Assembly: GCF_003439925.1 (NCBI RefSeq)
Contig: NZ_QQRR01000003.1
Coordinates: 1-64,000, forward strand
Direction of reading: 5' to 3'
Source: Haloprofundus halophilus
GTDB taxonomy: Archaea > Halobacteriota > Halobacteria > Halobacteriales > Haloferacaceae
DNA length: 64,000 nucleotides
Shown one piece after another: positions 1-9,588 of the stretch. Within the stretch, counting starts at the first letter, position 1, and each line of letters starts with the position of its first letter. The position numbers were made by a program, and so were the translations under genes. The notes under the pieces were generated by a model, which worked only from the letters and a program-made list of their open reading frames with translations, was not told where the DNA came from and made no database searches.

Positions 1-1
1 C

Positions 2-1159
2 GCCGTCGAACACGGCGACCGAGAGACGACGTTCGGTCGGTCGCACGAACTCGTCGAACTGCCGGGGACGCCCTCCGGCGAGGTGACGGGCGAACTCGTC
101 GACATGGGCTACGGACTGCCCGAGGATTTCGAGGGCGTGGACCTCTCGAGCGACATCGCGATGGCGTCCAGTCTCACCCCCGACGACTACGGGCGGTGGG
201 TCCACCGGTCGGAGAAGTACCACTACGCCGCCGAATCCGGTGCCGCGGCGTTCGTCTTCTACAACCACATCGAGGGAGCGCTGCCGCCGACGGGCAACAT
301 CGGCAGCGTGAACGGCCCCGGCCCGATTCCGGCCGTCGGTGTGAGCAAGGAAACCGGTGCGCGACTCCAGCGCTACTGCGACGCCGGCACCGTCGAGGCC
401 GACCTCTCGGTCGAGGCCGAGGTCGGCCGCGGCACCTCGCGCAACATCGAGGCGACGGTCGGTCCCGACACCGACGAGGAGGTGCTGTTCACCGCGCACG
501 TCGACGGCCACGACGTGGGGACCGCCGCCAACGACAACGGGTTCGGCACCGCAATGGTCGTCGAAGTCGGGAAGATGTTGGCACAGGTCGCGGACGAGTT
601 GGAGACGAAAGTTCGCCTCGTCGTCTTCGGGGCCGAGGAGACCGGCCTCTACGGGTCGTACTACTGGAGCCACACCCACGACCTGGAGAACGTGAAGTGC
701 GTCGTCAACGTCGACGGCGCGGGCTACTCGCGGAACCTCGAAATCCACAGCCACGGCTTCGAGGCGATAGCCGACGCGTTCGACGCCGTCAGCGAGGAGT
801 ACGAGATTCCCGTCCACACCGAGGACGGAATCCGACCGAACAGCGACCACTGGCCGTTCGTCCAGCGCGGCGTCCCGGGCGCTCAGGGTCGCTCGTCCTC
901 GGACGGGAGCGGCCGCGGGTGGGGCCATACCCACGGCGACACCCTCGACAAACTCGACGTGCGCGACCTGCGCGACATGTCGATTCTCTGTGCCGCGGGC
1001 GTCGCGCGACTCGCCCGGAGCGACGTCGAGACCGACCACGTCGACGACGAGGAGATTAAACAGGCGTGTCTGGACGAGGGTTTCGACGTCGGGATGAAGG
1101 CGACGGACGCGTGGCCGTGGGGCGGGCCGAAAGACTGGCCCTGGGCGGACGAACTCTGA
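2..1159 (+). CDS. M28-family metallopeptidase (aminopeptidase), 5' end outside window
   Basis: The reading frame is open from base 2, so the N-terminus lies before the window. The protein carries an inserted PA-like segment (around nt 200-400, ending in the IPAVGVSKE stretch) followed by the M28 zinc peptidase core. The metal-site signature is visible in order: AHVDGHDVG, NDNGFG, GAEETGLYGS with the catalytic Glu pair, NVDGAG, and a C-terminal HTHGDTLDKLD with the last His. This family removes N-terminal amino acids using two zinc ions. It faces the convergent sulfite-oxidase-like gene 12 bp away. Its position beside an amino-acid-derivative catabolic island suggests peptide or amide scavenging, which is inference. 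Exact substrate unknown. Confidence 0.85.
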   Translation, partial: AVEHGDRETTFGRSHELVELPGTPSGEVTGELVDMGYGLPEDFEGVDLSSDIAMASSLTPDDYGRWVHRSEKYHYAAESGAAAFVFYNHIEGALPPTGNIGSVNGPGPIPAVGVSKETGARLQRYCDAGTVEADLSVEAEVGRGTSRNIEATVGPDTDEEVLFTAHVDGHDVGTAANDNGFGTAMVVEVGKMLAQVADELETKVRLVVFGAEETGLYGSYYWSHTHDLENVKCVVNVDGAGYSRNLEIHSHGFEAIADAFDAVSEEYEIPVHTEDGIRPNSDHWPFVQRGVPGAQGRSSSDGSGRGWGHTHGDTLDKLDVRDLRDMSILCAAGVARLARSDVETDHVDDEEIKQACLDEGFDVGMKATDAWPWGGPKDWPWADEL

Positions 1160-1171
1160 ATCGGGGGTGAC

Positions 1172-2437
1172 TCACCCCTCGGTTCGACTGCCGCCGTCGG
1201 AGTCGAGCACCGTTACTTCGACGCCGTTCGGTTCGTAGGCGTTCGCGGCGTATCCGCCCTCGTTCCAGGGGTAGGCGTCTTCGTCGAGCGCGTCGCGCCA
1301 GTCGTCGGGTTCCGAAATCGTCGCCGGCTGTCGTCGCCCCCGGTCGTCCGTCGCACGCGACAGCAGCGCGTGTCGGCCCGGTTCGGCGCGCCAGTCGTAC
1401 CGGAACAGCCGCCACGCGCCGGCGTACTCCGGGCCGAACAGCTCCGCGTCGCTCCAACTCCGTCCGCCGTCGGTCGAAACCTCCACGCGTTCGACCGCGT
1501 CGTCGCCCGCCCACGCGACGCCACGAACTTCGACGGCGCCGTCCCGCGGCGTCACCGCGTTCTCTCCGTCCGGAGTTCCGATAACCGACTTCACGTTCCC
1601 GTCGAACGTGTACGGGTGGTCGACGGCCCCTTCGAGTTGCTCCCACGTATCGACCGTCTCCACCGATTCGTTCGCGTCGGGGTCGACACCGCGCGGGTGG
1701 ATGCGGTAAGCGACCTGCTGCCAGAACGCGTGCTCACCAGAGCGGTCGAGCGAGCCTTCCGTCACCATCGAGTCCATCACTCTGAGTTCCTCGACCCACT
1801 TGACGTTGTTCACGCCGTACCAGCCGGGCACGACGAGTCGAACCGGGTAGCCGTGCTCTCGCGGGAGCGGTTCGCCGTTCATCTCGTAGGCCAGAATACA
1901 GTCGTCGAACGCCTTCGAGAGCGGAATCGACCGCGCGAACACGTCTCCGTCGTCCGAGAGGTCGCCCCCGATAGCCGTCAGCCACCCATCGCTCGGAGCG
2001 GTGACGCCGTTCGCGCGGAGAATCGAACTGACGGGGGCTCCGGTCCAGATAGCGGTGGCGGCGGCCTCGAACCCCCACTGAACGCTCCCCGTCTCCGGTC
2101 GGTGCTGCCCTCGGCCGTTGCCCGCGCACTCCATCGTGTGCGCCACTGCGACCCGCGGAAACTCCTCTTTGAGGGCTGCCACCGAGACCGCTCCCGCCAG
2201 TTGACCGGTGAGCGAGACGGTCCACGCCTCGGCGTCGATGGCCGGAATGTCGTTTCTGTGGCAGACGAAGTGCTCCTCGATTGGCGTCAACCAGTTCGCG
2301 AACGTCCGTCGTCGGGCGGCTCCGACGACGGTGTACTTGTCCGCCTCGTCTCGCGTCTCCCGCACGCCGCCGTCCTTCACCCGAAGAATCTCCGCTATCT
2401 CCCCGTGACGGGTCTTGCGCGGTCGTTCGGTAGCCAT
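1172..2437 (-). CDS. Sulfite-oxidase-like molybdopterin oxidoreductase
   Basis: A protein of about 421 residues with the oxidoreductase molybdopterin-binding fold. The Mo-ligating Cys lies in HTMECAGNGRG (about residue 104), the Arg/His-rich pocket follows (VPGWYGVNNVKW), and a Mo-cofactor dimerisation domain occupies the last ~120 residues (VEVSTDGGRSW). No Tat signal or heme domain is visible, so it resembles cytoplasmic haloarchaeal SorA/YedY-type enzymes. A GTG 15 bp upstream is possible, but the ATG at 2437 sits about 28 nt after an AT-rich GATTATCC box, fitting a leaderless start. The substrate cannot be read from sequence; sulfite is only one option. Confidence 0.8.
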   Translation of the reverse strand: MATERPRKTRHGEIAEILRVKDGGVRETRDEADKYTVVGAARRRTFANWLTPIEEHFVCHRNDIPAIDAEAWTVSLTGQLAGAVSVAALKEEFPRVAVAHTMECAGNGRGQHRPETGSVQWGFEAAATAIWTGAPVSSILRANGVTAPSDGWLTAIGGDLSDDGDVFARSIPLSKAFDDCILAYEMNGEPLPREHGYPVRLVVPGWYGVNNVKWVEELRVMDSMVTEGSLDRSGEHAFWQQVAYRIHPRGVDPDANESVETVDTWEQLEGAVDHPYTFDGNVKSVIGTPDGENAVTPRDGAVEVRGVAWAGDDAVERVEVSTDGGRSWSDAELFGPEYAGAWRLFRYDWRAEPGRHALLSRATDDRGRRQPATISEPDDWRDALDEDAYPWNEGGYAANAYEPNGVEVTVLDSDGGSRTEG

Positions 2438-2617
2438 GCTATCAGTACGCACGTAGCGGGGATAATCTCTCTTACCGCGACAGGGGAAGTTCGCCGTTTT
2501 CGAGGGGTTCTACCGTCGTCGAGGCGGTTTCTGGGTCACGGTGGCGCGAATCCGGTCCCGTTATTCGTCCGCGTTCGGCGAGGGGTACACAGAATCCGTT
2601 TCTAACGTACACAAAAA

Positions 2618-2626
2618 AGTTATACA
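2618..2626 (+). promoter_or_regulatory. Probable TATA element of the doeA-gdh unit
   Basis: AGTTATACA preceded by an A-rich run lies about 39 bp before the doeA ATG. At the usual ~25 nt from TATA to transcription start this leaves a leader of about 14 nt. Confidence 0.45.
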
Positions 2627-2660
2627 GTCCCTCCCCGAACCGTCAACGCGAGACGTTGTC

Positions 2661-3839
2661 ATGGCTCAAGCGGTGTTCGATACAGCGGAGTACGACCGAC
2701 GAATCGCTCGGACGAAAGAACGGATGGAGGAGGAGGGGTTAGACGCCGCCGTCGTCAGCGACCCGGCGAACATGAACTACCTCACCGGCTACGACGGGTG
2801 GTCGTTCTACGTCCACCAGGCCGTCGTCCTCACCCCCGACCGCGACGAACCCATGTGGGTCGGCCGACAGATGGACGCGACGGGCGCGCGCGCGACGACG
2901 CGGCTCTCCGAGGAGAGCATCCGCCCGTACAGCGACGACCACGTCCAGTCGCCGCGGGACCTCCACCCGATGGATTTCTTCGCCGAAATACTCTCGGAAC
3001 TCGGCGTCGACGACGGCCGAATCGGGCTGGAGATGGACGCGTACTACTTCACCGCGAAGTCATACACGCGCCTCCAGAAGAACCTGCCCGAGGCCGACTT
3101 CGAGGACATCACGCTGCTCGTCAACTGGGTGCGCGTGAAGAAGTCGGAGGCGGAACTGGAGTACATGAAACAGGCCGCCCGCATCTCCGAGAACGCGATG
3201 CAGGCCGGCCTCGACGCCATCGGCGAGGGCGTCCCCGAGTACGAGGCGGCGGAGGCCATCTACTCGGCGCTCATCGACGGCACCGACGAGTACGGCGGCG
3301 ACTACCCCGCCATCGTGCCGTTGATGCCGTCGGGCGACTACACCGGGACGCCGCACTTGACGTGGACCGACCGTCCCTTCCGGAACGGCGACCCGGTGCT
3401 CATCGAACTTTCGGGCTGTCGACACCGCTACCACTCGCCGCTCGCGCGGACGACGTTCGTCGGCGACCCGCCCGAGGAGGTCGAAGAGACCGCCGAGATC
3501 GTCGTCGAGGGGATGGAGGCGGCGCTCGACGCCGTCGAACCCGGCGTCACCTGCGAGTCCGTCGAGAAAGCCTGGCGCGACACCATCGCGAAGTACGGCG
3601 TCGAGAAGGCCGACCGCATCGGCTACTCGATGGGGCTCGGCTACCCGCCGGACTGGGGCGAACACACGGCGAGTCTCCGTCCCGGCGACGAGACGGTGCT
3701 CGAAGAGGGCATGACGTTCCACACCATCCCGGGACTGTGGTTCGACGACTTCGGCGTCGAACTCAGCGAGACGTTCCACGTCACGTCGAACGGAGCAGAA
3801 CCGCTCGCCGACTTCCCCCGACGGCTGTTCACCGCCTGA
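2661..3839 (+). CDS. doeA: Ectoine hydrolase (M24-fold, metal-free DoeA/EutD type)
   Basis: A 392-residue creatinase/M24-fold protein. The ATG at 2661 is preferred over the in-frame 2541 start because it follows a TATA box. The usual M24 metal ligands are replaced: the first Asp is Glu in VLIELSGC (about residue 249), the second Asp is lost in YHSPLART, the His is lost in [12 protein letters not shown], and the metal Glu is lost in FHTIPG and VELSET. This pattern, including [17 protein letters not shown], is as I recall it for the DoeA/EutD ectoine hydrolases, in which a Glu attacks the ectoine ring without metal. The product would be N-acetyl-diaminobutyrate. It is followed 1 bp later by glutamate dehydrogenase, implying one transcript. 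Alternative: an Xaa-Pro dipeptidase, unlikely without the metal site. Confidence 0.85.
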   Translation: MAQAVFDTAEYDRRIARTKERMEEEGLDAAVVSDPANMNYLTGYDGWSFYVHQAVVLTPDRDEPMWVGRQMDATGARATTRLSEESIRPYSDDHVQSPRDLHPMDFFAEILSELGVDDGRIGLEMDAYYFTAKSYTRLQKNLPEADFEDITLLVNWVRVKKSEAELEYMKQAARISENAMQAGLDAIGEGVPEYEAAEAIYSALIDGTDEYGGDYPAIVPLMPSGDYTGTPHLTWTDRPFRNGDPVLIELSGCRHRYHSPLARTTFVGDPPEEVEETAEIVVEGMEAALDAVEPGVTCESVEKAWRDTIAKYGVEKADRIGYSMGLGYPPDWGEHTASLRPGDETVLEEGMTFHTIPGLWFDDFGVELSETFHVTSNGAEPLADFPRRLFTA

Positions 3840-3840
3840 G

Positions 3841-5145
3841 ATGACGACGACAGAACCGACAGAGAAAACTGAACGGGCGACGGACTCCACAGAGATGACC
3901 GACTCCGAATCGACGTTGTCGAACGCCCGTCGACAACTCGAACGCGCAGCCGCCAACGTCGACATCGACGCGGGTGTCGTCGAGCGGCTGAAACACCCGA
4001 CCCGAGTCCAGCAAGTCTCCATCCCGCTGCGCCGCGACGACGGGACGCTCGAGGTGTTCACCGGTTTCCGGGCCCAACACGACGACGTGCGCGGGCCGTA
4101 CAAGGGCGGCCTGCGCTATCACCCGGAGGTCAACGCCGAGGAGTGCATCGGCCTCTCGATGTGGATGACCTGGAAGTGCGCCGTGATGGACCTCCCCTTC
4201 GGCGGCGGGAAAGGCGGCGTCGCCGTCGACCCGAAGACGCTCTCCGACCGGGAGCGCGAACGGCTCACCCGGCGCTTCGCCGAGGAGATACGCGACGTCA
4301 TCGGGCCGAAAAAGGACGTTCCGGCGCCGGACATGGGAACGGACCCACAGACGATGGCGTGGTTCATGGACGCCTACTCGATGCAGGAGGGCGAGACGAC
4401 ACCCGGAATCGTCACCGGTAAGCCACCGTCCATCGGCGGCAGTCACGGCCGCGAGGAGGCACCCGGCCGGAGCGTCGCCATCGTCACGCGCGAGGCCATC
4501 GACTACTACGACTGGGACGTCGAGGAGACGACCGTCGCCGTCCAGGGCTTCGGCAGCGTCGGTGCGAACGCCGCCCGCCTCCTCGACGAGTGGGGCGCGA
4601 AGGTCGTCGCCGTCAGCGACGTCAACGGCGCCATCTACGACCCCGACGGCCTCGACACGAACGACGTCGAGGGACACGACGAGCGCCCGGGTATGGTGTC
4701 GGGCTACGACGCGCCGGAGTCGCTCACGAACGCGGAACTCCTCGAACTCGACGTCGACGTGCTTATTCCGGCGGCCGTCAGCAACGCCATCACCGCCGAC
4801 AACGTCGACGATCTGCAGGCGAAGCTCGTCGTCGAGGGCGCGAACGGACCGACGACGTTCGCCGCCGACACGATTCTCGAAGAGCGGGAGATTCCCGTGA
4901 TACCGGACATCCTCGCCAACGCCGGCGGCGTCACCGTCTCGTACTTCGAGTGGCTCCAGGACATCAACCGCCGAACGTGGCCGCTCGACCGCGTCCACGA
5001 GGAACTGGAGACGGAGATGCTGAAGGCGTGGAACGCCGTCCGTACCGAGGTCGACGAGCGCGACCTGACGTGGCGCGACGGCGCCTACGCGGTCGCGCTA
5101 TCGCGCATCGGCGAAGCGAAGGCGACGCGCGGGCTGTGGCCCTGA
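3841..5145 (+). CDS. gdh: Glu/Leu/Phe/Val-type (glutamate) dehydrogenase
   Basis: A 434-residue ELFV dehydrogenase. The substrate site is visible in [11 protein letters not shown] and [12 protein letters not shown] with the catalytic Lys, the proton-relay Asp is in VPAPDMGTD, and the Rossmann motif is GFGSVG in the second half. It carries a Thr/Glu-rich N-terminal extension of about 25 residues before the conserved core. It starts 1 bp after the doeA stop, so it is probably translated from the same transcript. In an ectoine pathway it would regenerate 2-oxoglutarate for the transaminases and release ammonium; that role is inferred from context. Glutamate specificity is the usual haloarchaeal assignment, and other amino acids are possible. 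Confidence 0.85.
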   Translation: MTTTEPTEKTERATDSTEMTDSESTLSNARRQLERAAANVDIDAGVVERLKHPTRVQQVSIPLRRDDGTLEVFTGFRAQHDDVRGPYKGGLRYHPEVNAEECIGLSMWMTWKCAVMDLPFGGGKGGVAVDPKTLSDRERERLTRRFAEEIRDVIGPKKDVPAPDMGTDPQTMAWFMDAYSMQEGETTPGIVTGKPPSIGGSHGREEAPGRSVAIVTREAIDYYDWDVEETTVAVQGFGSVGANAARLLDEWGAKVVAVSDVNGAIYDPDGLDTNDVEGHDERPGMVSGYDAPESLTNAELLELDVDVLIPAAVSNAITADNVDDLQAKLVVEGANGPTTFAADTILEEREIPVIPDILANAGGVTVSYFEWLQDINRRTWPLDRVHEELETEMLKAWNAVRTEVDERDLTWRDGAYAVALSRIGEAKATRGLWP

Positions 5146-5175
5146 TACGGCGTTCGCGCTGACCGTTCGACCGCT

Positions 5176-5186
5176 CTCTATTTTTG
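5176..5186 (+). terminator. Possible T-rich terminator after gdh
   Basis: A TATTTTTGTG run follows the gdh stop in the short gap before the convergent FAD/Fe-S gene. Archaeal termination often needs only a T-tract, so this is plausible but weak. Confidence 0.25.
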
Positions 5187-5205
5187 TGGCCCTAGGATTG
5201 TCGCG

Positions 5206-8200
5206 TCAGCGCCCGACCGCCTCGGCGACTTTCTCGATGGGGTGGGGCGGTTCCGGTGCCGACTCGTCGCGGTCGCCGAGTTGGGTCCGACAGGACGCGC
5301 CGGGTGCGACGACGGTTTCGCCGCCGCTCTCCTCGACCTGGTCGAACAGAATCTCGCCGATAGCTCTGCTCATCGAGTAGTGTTCGGCCTCGTAGCCGAA
5401 GCTCCCGGCCATCCCGCAACAGCCCGAGTCCAGCGGGTCGACCTCGTAGCCAACGCGCCGCAGGACGCCGACGGCGTGGTGGTCTTTCCGCGTCGCCTTC
5501 TGGTGGCAGTGGCCGTGGTACGTCAGCGACTCGGCGGGTGCCGACGGCGATAGCGCCTCGTCGAGGCGGAACGCGTCGAGATACTCCATCACGCCGTAGG
5601 TGTTTGCCGCGACGGCTTCGACGTCCGCGACGGGGACTGCTCGACCCGCGTCGCCCTCCTTCGACGACCCGCCGAGCAGGTCGAGGTAGTCCGACTGCAG
5701 CATCACCGCGTCCGACGGTTCCACGAGCACGACGTCCCAGCCGTCGGCGACGCGGGGGGCCAGCGCCGCAACGTTCGTCTCGGCGCGCTCCCGCGAGCGG
5801 TCGAGAAAGCCCTTCGAGTGGGCGGGCCGGCCGGTCGAGGTGACGCCGTCGGGGAGCGCGACGTGGACGCCCGCCGCTTCGAGCACGCGAACGGCCGCCT
5901 TCCCGGCCTCGGGGTGGTTGTAGTTCGTGTACGTGTCGGGGAACAGGAGAACCCGCCTGTCGGCCGACGACGCCGGAACGCGGGAGCCGCCGCGCTCGTC
6001 GAACCAGTCGACGAACGTCTCGCGGTGGAACGTCGGCAGCGACCGTTCCCGCGCGATACCGACGGTCTTCTCCAGTACCGTCCGCGCGCCCGGGAGCTTC
6101 GGTGCGAGGTTCGCGACGGGAGCGAGCGCCGACCCGAGGGCGTTGAGGCGGTCGACCTCCGAGAACAGGCGGTCGCGCAGGCTCGCACCGTGGCGCTCGT
6201 GGTGGGCGTGTTCGACCTCGGCTTTGAGCTTCGCCATGTCGACTTCGCTCGGGCAGTCGCGCGCACAGCCCTTGCAGCCGACGCAGAGGTCGACGATTTC
6301 GCGCATGAACTCGACGTCGTGACTCGATTCGGAGAGCTCGCCGCTCATCGCCTGTCGGAGCATGTTCGCCCGCCCGCGGGTCGAGAGGCTCTCCTCGTCG
6401 GCGGCGCGGTACGTCGGACACATCACGCCGCCCGTCGTGTCCTGTTCCCCGCGGCAGCCGCCGCAGCCGTGACAGAGTTCGGCCATCCCCTGGAAACCGT
6501 TCGCGTTCTCCCACTCGAGTGCGGGGTCGAAGTCGGGGTCGAACTCGTAGTCGGGGTCGAACCGCAGGTTCTCGGTCATCGAGACGACGTTCGCCCGCGG
6601 GGGTACGTCCGCCGGCGGCGTCTCCGACTCGTCGTAGCCGCAGACCTGACCGGGATTCAACAGCCAGTCGGGGTCGAACGCGGTCTTCAGGTCGCGGAAC
6701 GCCCGCCAGAGGCGGTCGCCGTACAGTCTCCGGTTCCACTGCGAGCGCGCTCGGCCGTCGCCGTGCTCGCCCGACACCGAGCCGCCGAACTCGACGACGA
6801 ACTCCGTCACCGCGTCGGCGATACGCTCGAACGCCGCCAGCCCCTCGACGGTCTTCGTGTTGACGAGCGGACGGACGTGGAGGACGCCCGGCCCGGCGTG
6901 GGCGTAGAAGCTCGTGTTCGCGTCGTACTCGTCGATGACCTCGCGGAACCGGTCGACGTACTCCGGGAGTCGTTCGGCGGGCACCGCGCAGTCCTCGATG
7001 AACGAGATGTGTTTCTCGTCGGTCGTCCGCGACAGCAGAATCGGCGCGGCCGCCTTTCGCATCTTCCAGAGCCCGGCGCGCTCCTCGGCGTCGTGCGCTT
7101 CCAGCGCCGCGAACGCGCGGGCGTCGTCGGCGAGTTCGGCCCCCGCAGACGGCGTCGTCTCGGGCGTCGCCGATGGAACGCGCGAGGCGAGGAGGTCGGC
7201 GACCTGCTGGCGGCCGTCAGCCTCGGAGTCGGCGTAGAACTCGACGAGCAGCGCGCCGCGCGTCCCCTCCGGGAGCGACGCGGCCACGTCGCGGAACTCG
7301 GCGGTTTCGAGCGCGAGGTCGATGAGCACGTCGTCGATGAGTTCGACGGCGGCGGGGCCGTGTTCGAGGATGGGCGCGACGTCGGCGGCGGCGTCGTAGA
7401 CGTCCTCGTAGGTCAGGAGCGCGACCGCCTTCGTCTCGGGAATCGGTTCGAGCGAGACGGTCGCCTCGGTGACGACCGCGAGCGTCCCCTCGCTGCCCGC
7501 GAGCAGGCGCGCGAGGTTCACGGTTCCCGCCTCACTGTCGGGGTCGACTCCCGAGTCGTCGGGTGTCCGACGCTCGCCGCGGGCTTCGTCGACGAGCATG
7601 TCGAGGTTGTATCCCGAGACGTTGCGCTTCAGTTCGGGGTAGCGCTCGTCTATCTCGTCGGCTTCCTCGTCGAGGATGCGAATGACCTCGGCGTAAATTC
7701 GGGGGAGAAGGTCGCTCTCCGGTTCCGTGTCGCCCCACGCGCTCGACTCGGGGTCGGCTTTCTCGCGGAGTTCCGACACCTCGATTTCGCCGAACGTCGT
7801 CACGGTGCCGTCGGCGAGGACGACCTCCGCTTCCTCGACGTAGTAGTCGGTCTTCCCGTACTTCAGCGAGTGCGCACCGGTCGAGTTGTTGCCGATAGCG
7901 CCGCCGAGGACGCTCCGGTCGCCCGCCGCCGGGTCGGGTGCGAACTTCAGTCCGTGGGGGGCGACGCGCTCGTTCAGGTCCGCGAGAACCGTCCCGGCCT
8001 GCGCGGTCGCTCTCTCCTCGTCGGGGTCGATATCGACGACGCCGTCCATGTACCGGGAGAAATCGAGGACGACCGCCTCGTTGACGGCTTGCCCGGCGAG
8101 ACTCGTACCCCCGCCGCGTGGGAGAACCGGAATCCCACGCCGGGCGCAGTAGTCGACGACTGCCGAAACGTCGGCCGTCGACGTGGGGAAGACGACGCCG

Positions 8201-8433
8201 ATGGGGACGACCTCGTAGGCGGAGGCGTCGGTCGCGTACAGTTGCCGAGTGTACTCGTCGAAACGCACGTCGCCGTCGACGCGCGACTGGAGGTCGCGGA
8301 CGAGACCGGGGCGGGCCACGTCGCCGCCGACGTAATCGTACTCCGCGCGCGGGTCGACGGCGGGGTCGGTCGCGGGTGAGTCGGCCGAAGAATCGGTCGC
8401 GGTCGGGTCGGCTGAGGGGTCTGTCGCGGTCAT
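5206..8433 (-). CDS. FAD-linked oxidase fused to Fe-S/CCG domain (D-lactate/glycolate dehydrogenase type)
   Basis: A 1075-residue single-chain enzyme. A short repetitive TD/SADP-rich N-terminus is followed by a GlcD-type FAD domain (PRGGGTSLAGQA, GGAIGNNSTGAHS around residues 100-200) and an FAD-oxidase C domain ending in the GEHGDGRARS signature. A ferredoxin-like segment with CHGCGGC and CVGCKGCARDCP comes next, and the C-terminus is a CCG domain (YHGHCHQKA, SGCCGMAG). Bacterial GlcDEF or Dld systems split these modules. It oxidises D-lactate or another 2-hydroxyacid into a membrane electron carrier. The partner 2-hydroxyacid dehydrogenase gene lies 10 bp upstream in the same direction, so they are probably co-transcribed. 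Substrate unresolved. Confidence 0.85.
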   Translation of the reverse strand: MTATDPSADPTATDSSADSPATDPAVDPRAEYDYVGGDVARPGLVRDLQSRVDGDVRFDEYTRQLYATDASAYEVVPIGVVFPTSTADVSAVVDYCARRGIPVLPRGGGTSLAGQAVNEAVVLDFSRYMDGVVDIDPDEERATAQAGTVLADLNERVAPHGLKFAPDPAAGDRSVLGGAIGNNSTGAHSLKYGKTDYYVEEAEVVLADGTVTTFGEIEVSELREKADPESSAWGDTEPESDLLPRIYAEVIRILDEEADEIDERYPELKRNVSGYNLDMLVDEARGERRTPDDSGVDPDSEAGTVNLARLLAGSEGTLAVVTEATVSLEPIPETKAVALLTYEDVYDAAADVAPILEHGPAAVELIDDVLIDLALETAEFRDVAASLPEGTRGALLVEFYADSEADGRQQVADLLASRVPSATPETTPSAGAELADDARAFAALEAHDAEERAGLWKMRKAAAPILLSRTTDEKHISFIEDCAVPAERLPEYVDRFREVIDEYDANTSFYAHAGPGVLHVRPLVNTKTVEGLAAFERIADAVTEFVVEFGGSVSGEHGDGRARSQWNRRLYGDRLWRAFRDLKTAFDPDWLLNPGQVCGYDESETPPADVPPRANVVSMTENLRFDPDYEFDPDFDPALEWENANGFQGMAELCHGCGGCRGEQDTTGGVMCPTYRAADEESLSTRGRANMLRQAMSGELSESSHDVEFMREIVDLCVGCKGCARDCPSEVDMAKLKAEVEHAHHERHGASLRDRLFSEVDRLNALGSALAPVANLAPKLPGARTVLEKTVGIARERSLPTFHRETFVDWFDERGGSRVPASSADRRVLLFPDTYTNYNHPEAGKAAVRVLEAAGVHVALPDGVTSTGRPAHSKGFLDRSRERAETNVAALAPRVADGWDVVLVEPSDAVMLQSDYLDLLGGSSKEGDAGRAVPVADVEAVAANTYGVMEYLDAFRLDEALSPSAPAESLTYHGHCHQKATRKDHHAVGVLRRVGYEVDPLDSGCCGMAGSFGYEAEHYSMSRAIGEILFDQVEESGGETVVAPGASCRTQLGDRDESAPEPPHPIEKVAEAVGR

Positions 8434-8442
8434 CGACGACGC

Positions 8443-9414
8443 TCAGGCCGACTCCGGCGCGAGCAGTTGGTTCACCAGTTCGTCGCCCGCGTCGAGGCGG
8501 TCGACGTTCTCGGCGACGATGTCGGCGAGGCGGTCCCAGTGTTTCGGCGTGTGACCGCCCGTGTGCGGCGTGATGAGGCAGTTTTCGAGGTCCCACAGCG
8601 GGTGGTCGGCCGGTAGCGGTTCGGGGTCGGTCACGTCGAGCGCCGCGCCGCGAATCTTGTTCCAGCGAAGCGCCGAGACGAGCGCGTCGGTGTCGACGAT
8701 GCCGCCGCGAGCGGTGTTGACGAGCACCGCATCGGGTCGCATCGTCGCGAACTCGTCCTCGCCGACGAGGCCGCGGGTCAGGTCGTTGAGCGGACAGGCG
8801 AGGACGACGTACTCGCTGCGCGAGAGCGCGTCGTGAATCGCGTCCTCGTCGAAGCCGACGACCTCGTCGGTCGGTCCGCCCTTCTCGGGCGTGTAGCGGA
8901 CGCCGATGGTGTCGACCTCGAACCCCTGCAGGCGCTGGACGAGCGCCTCACCGATGGAGCCGAGTCCGACGACGGTGACCGTGCTGTCGGCGAACTCGTG
9001 CGACTGGAAGTGACGCCACTCCGAACGCTGCTTCCGTCGCCACCCCTCGTGGAGCCGACGGGTGAAGGTGAGCATGTTTCCGATGGCCTGTTCGGCGATA
9101 CCGGGCGCGTGGATGCCGCCCGCGTTGGTGACGGCGACGCCGTGCTCTTCGAGCGCGTCCATCGGCAGGTGGTCGGTGCCGGCGAACGTGCAGGCGAACA
9201 GTTCGAGGCGTTCGGCGCGCGCGAGCTGCTCCTCGTCGATGCCGATTCCGGTGACGACTCGCGCCTCCGCCACGAGTTCGCGTTCCTGTTTCGGCGTTCG
9301 GGCGAGCGCGACCGTCCGGTCGGGGAGGCGTTCGCGCAACAGCTCGGCGTACGGTTCCATCGAGAGTCCTTCCGTCCCCTCGCGGAGGACGACGACGTCG
9401 GGGTTCGTGGTCAT
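8443..9414 (-). CDS. D-2-hydroxyacid dehydrogenase (NAD-binding)
   Basis: A 323-residue D-isomer-specific 2-hydroxyacid dehydrogenase. The Rossmann motif is VGLGSIGEAL, the NAD-proximal Arg lies in NTARGGIVD, and the catalytic His is in TPHTGGHTP. The C-terminal arm is short, as in haloarchaeal DdhD-like enzymes. It reduces 2-ketoacids or oxidises D-2-hydroxyacids. It sits immediately upstream of the FAD/Fe-S oxidase, so the two could interconvert a hydroxyacid and its ketoacid by different electron routes. Whether they belong to the ectoine pathway or form an independent two-gene unit embedded in it is uncertain. Confidence 0.8.
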   Translation of the reverse strand: MTTNPDVVVLREGTEGLSMEPYAELLRERLPDRTVALARTPKQERELVAEARVVTGIGIDEEQLARAERLELFACTFAGTDHLPMDALEEHGVAVTNAGGIHAPGIAEQAIGNMLTFTRRLHEGWRRKQRSEWRHFQSHEFADSTVTVVGLGSIGEALVQRLQGFEVDTIGVRYTPEKGGPTDEVVGFDEDAIHDALSRSEYVVLACPLNDLTRGLVGEDEFATMRPDAVLVNTARGGIVDTDALVSALRWNKIRGAALDVTDPEPLPADHPLWDLENCLITPHTGGHTPKHWDRLADIVAENVDRLDAGDELVNQLLAPESA

Positions 9415-9555
9415 CTGAGTGTTTCCTCTGCCGGACAGCGGCGGTCGGACTGGCCGTCACTCCCGACCCGCGCATCCGTCCGGCGCGTATGGTCGTACCA
9501 TTGTTAGAGTGCGACTTAGTGTTTTTGTGTAACCGCCATCAACGAAAATCGTTCA

Positions 9556-9565
9556 CAGTTAAGTG
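9556..9565 (+). promoter_or_regulatory. Probable TATA element of the M20/dehydratase unit
   Basis: CAGTTAAGTG is centred about 28 bp before the ATG at 9589, the spacing expected for a leaderless haloarchaeal transcript. Confidence 0.45.
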
Positions 9566-9588
9566 CGTGGTCACTGTCACACTAGCGC

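Noticed and set aside
5818..8379. 853-codon antisense frame opposite the FAD/Fe-S gene
   Set aside because: Same shadow effect; the minus-strand product has clear FAD and Fe-S motifs.
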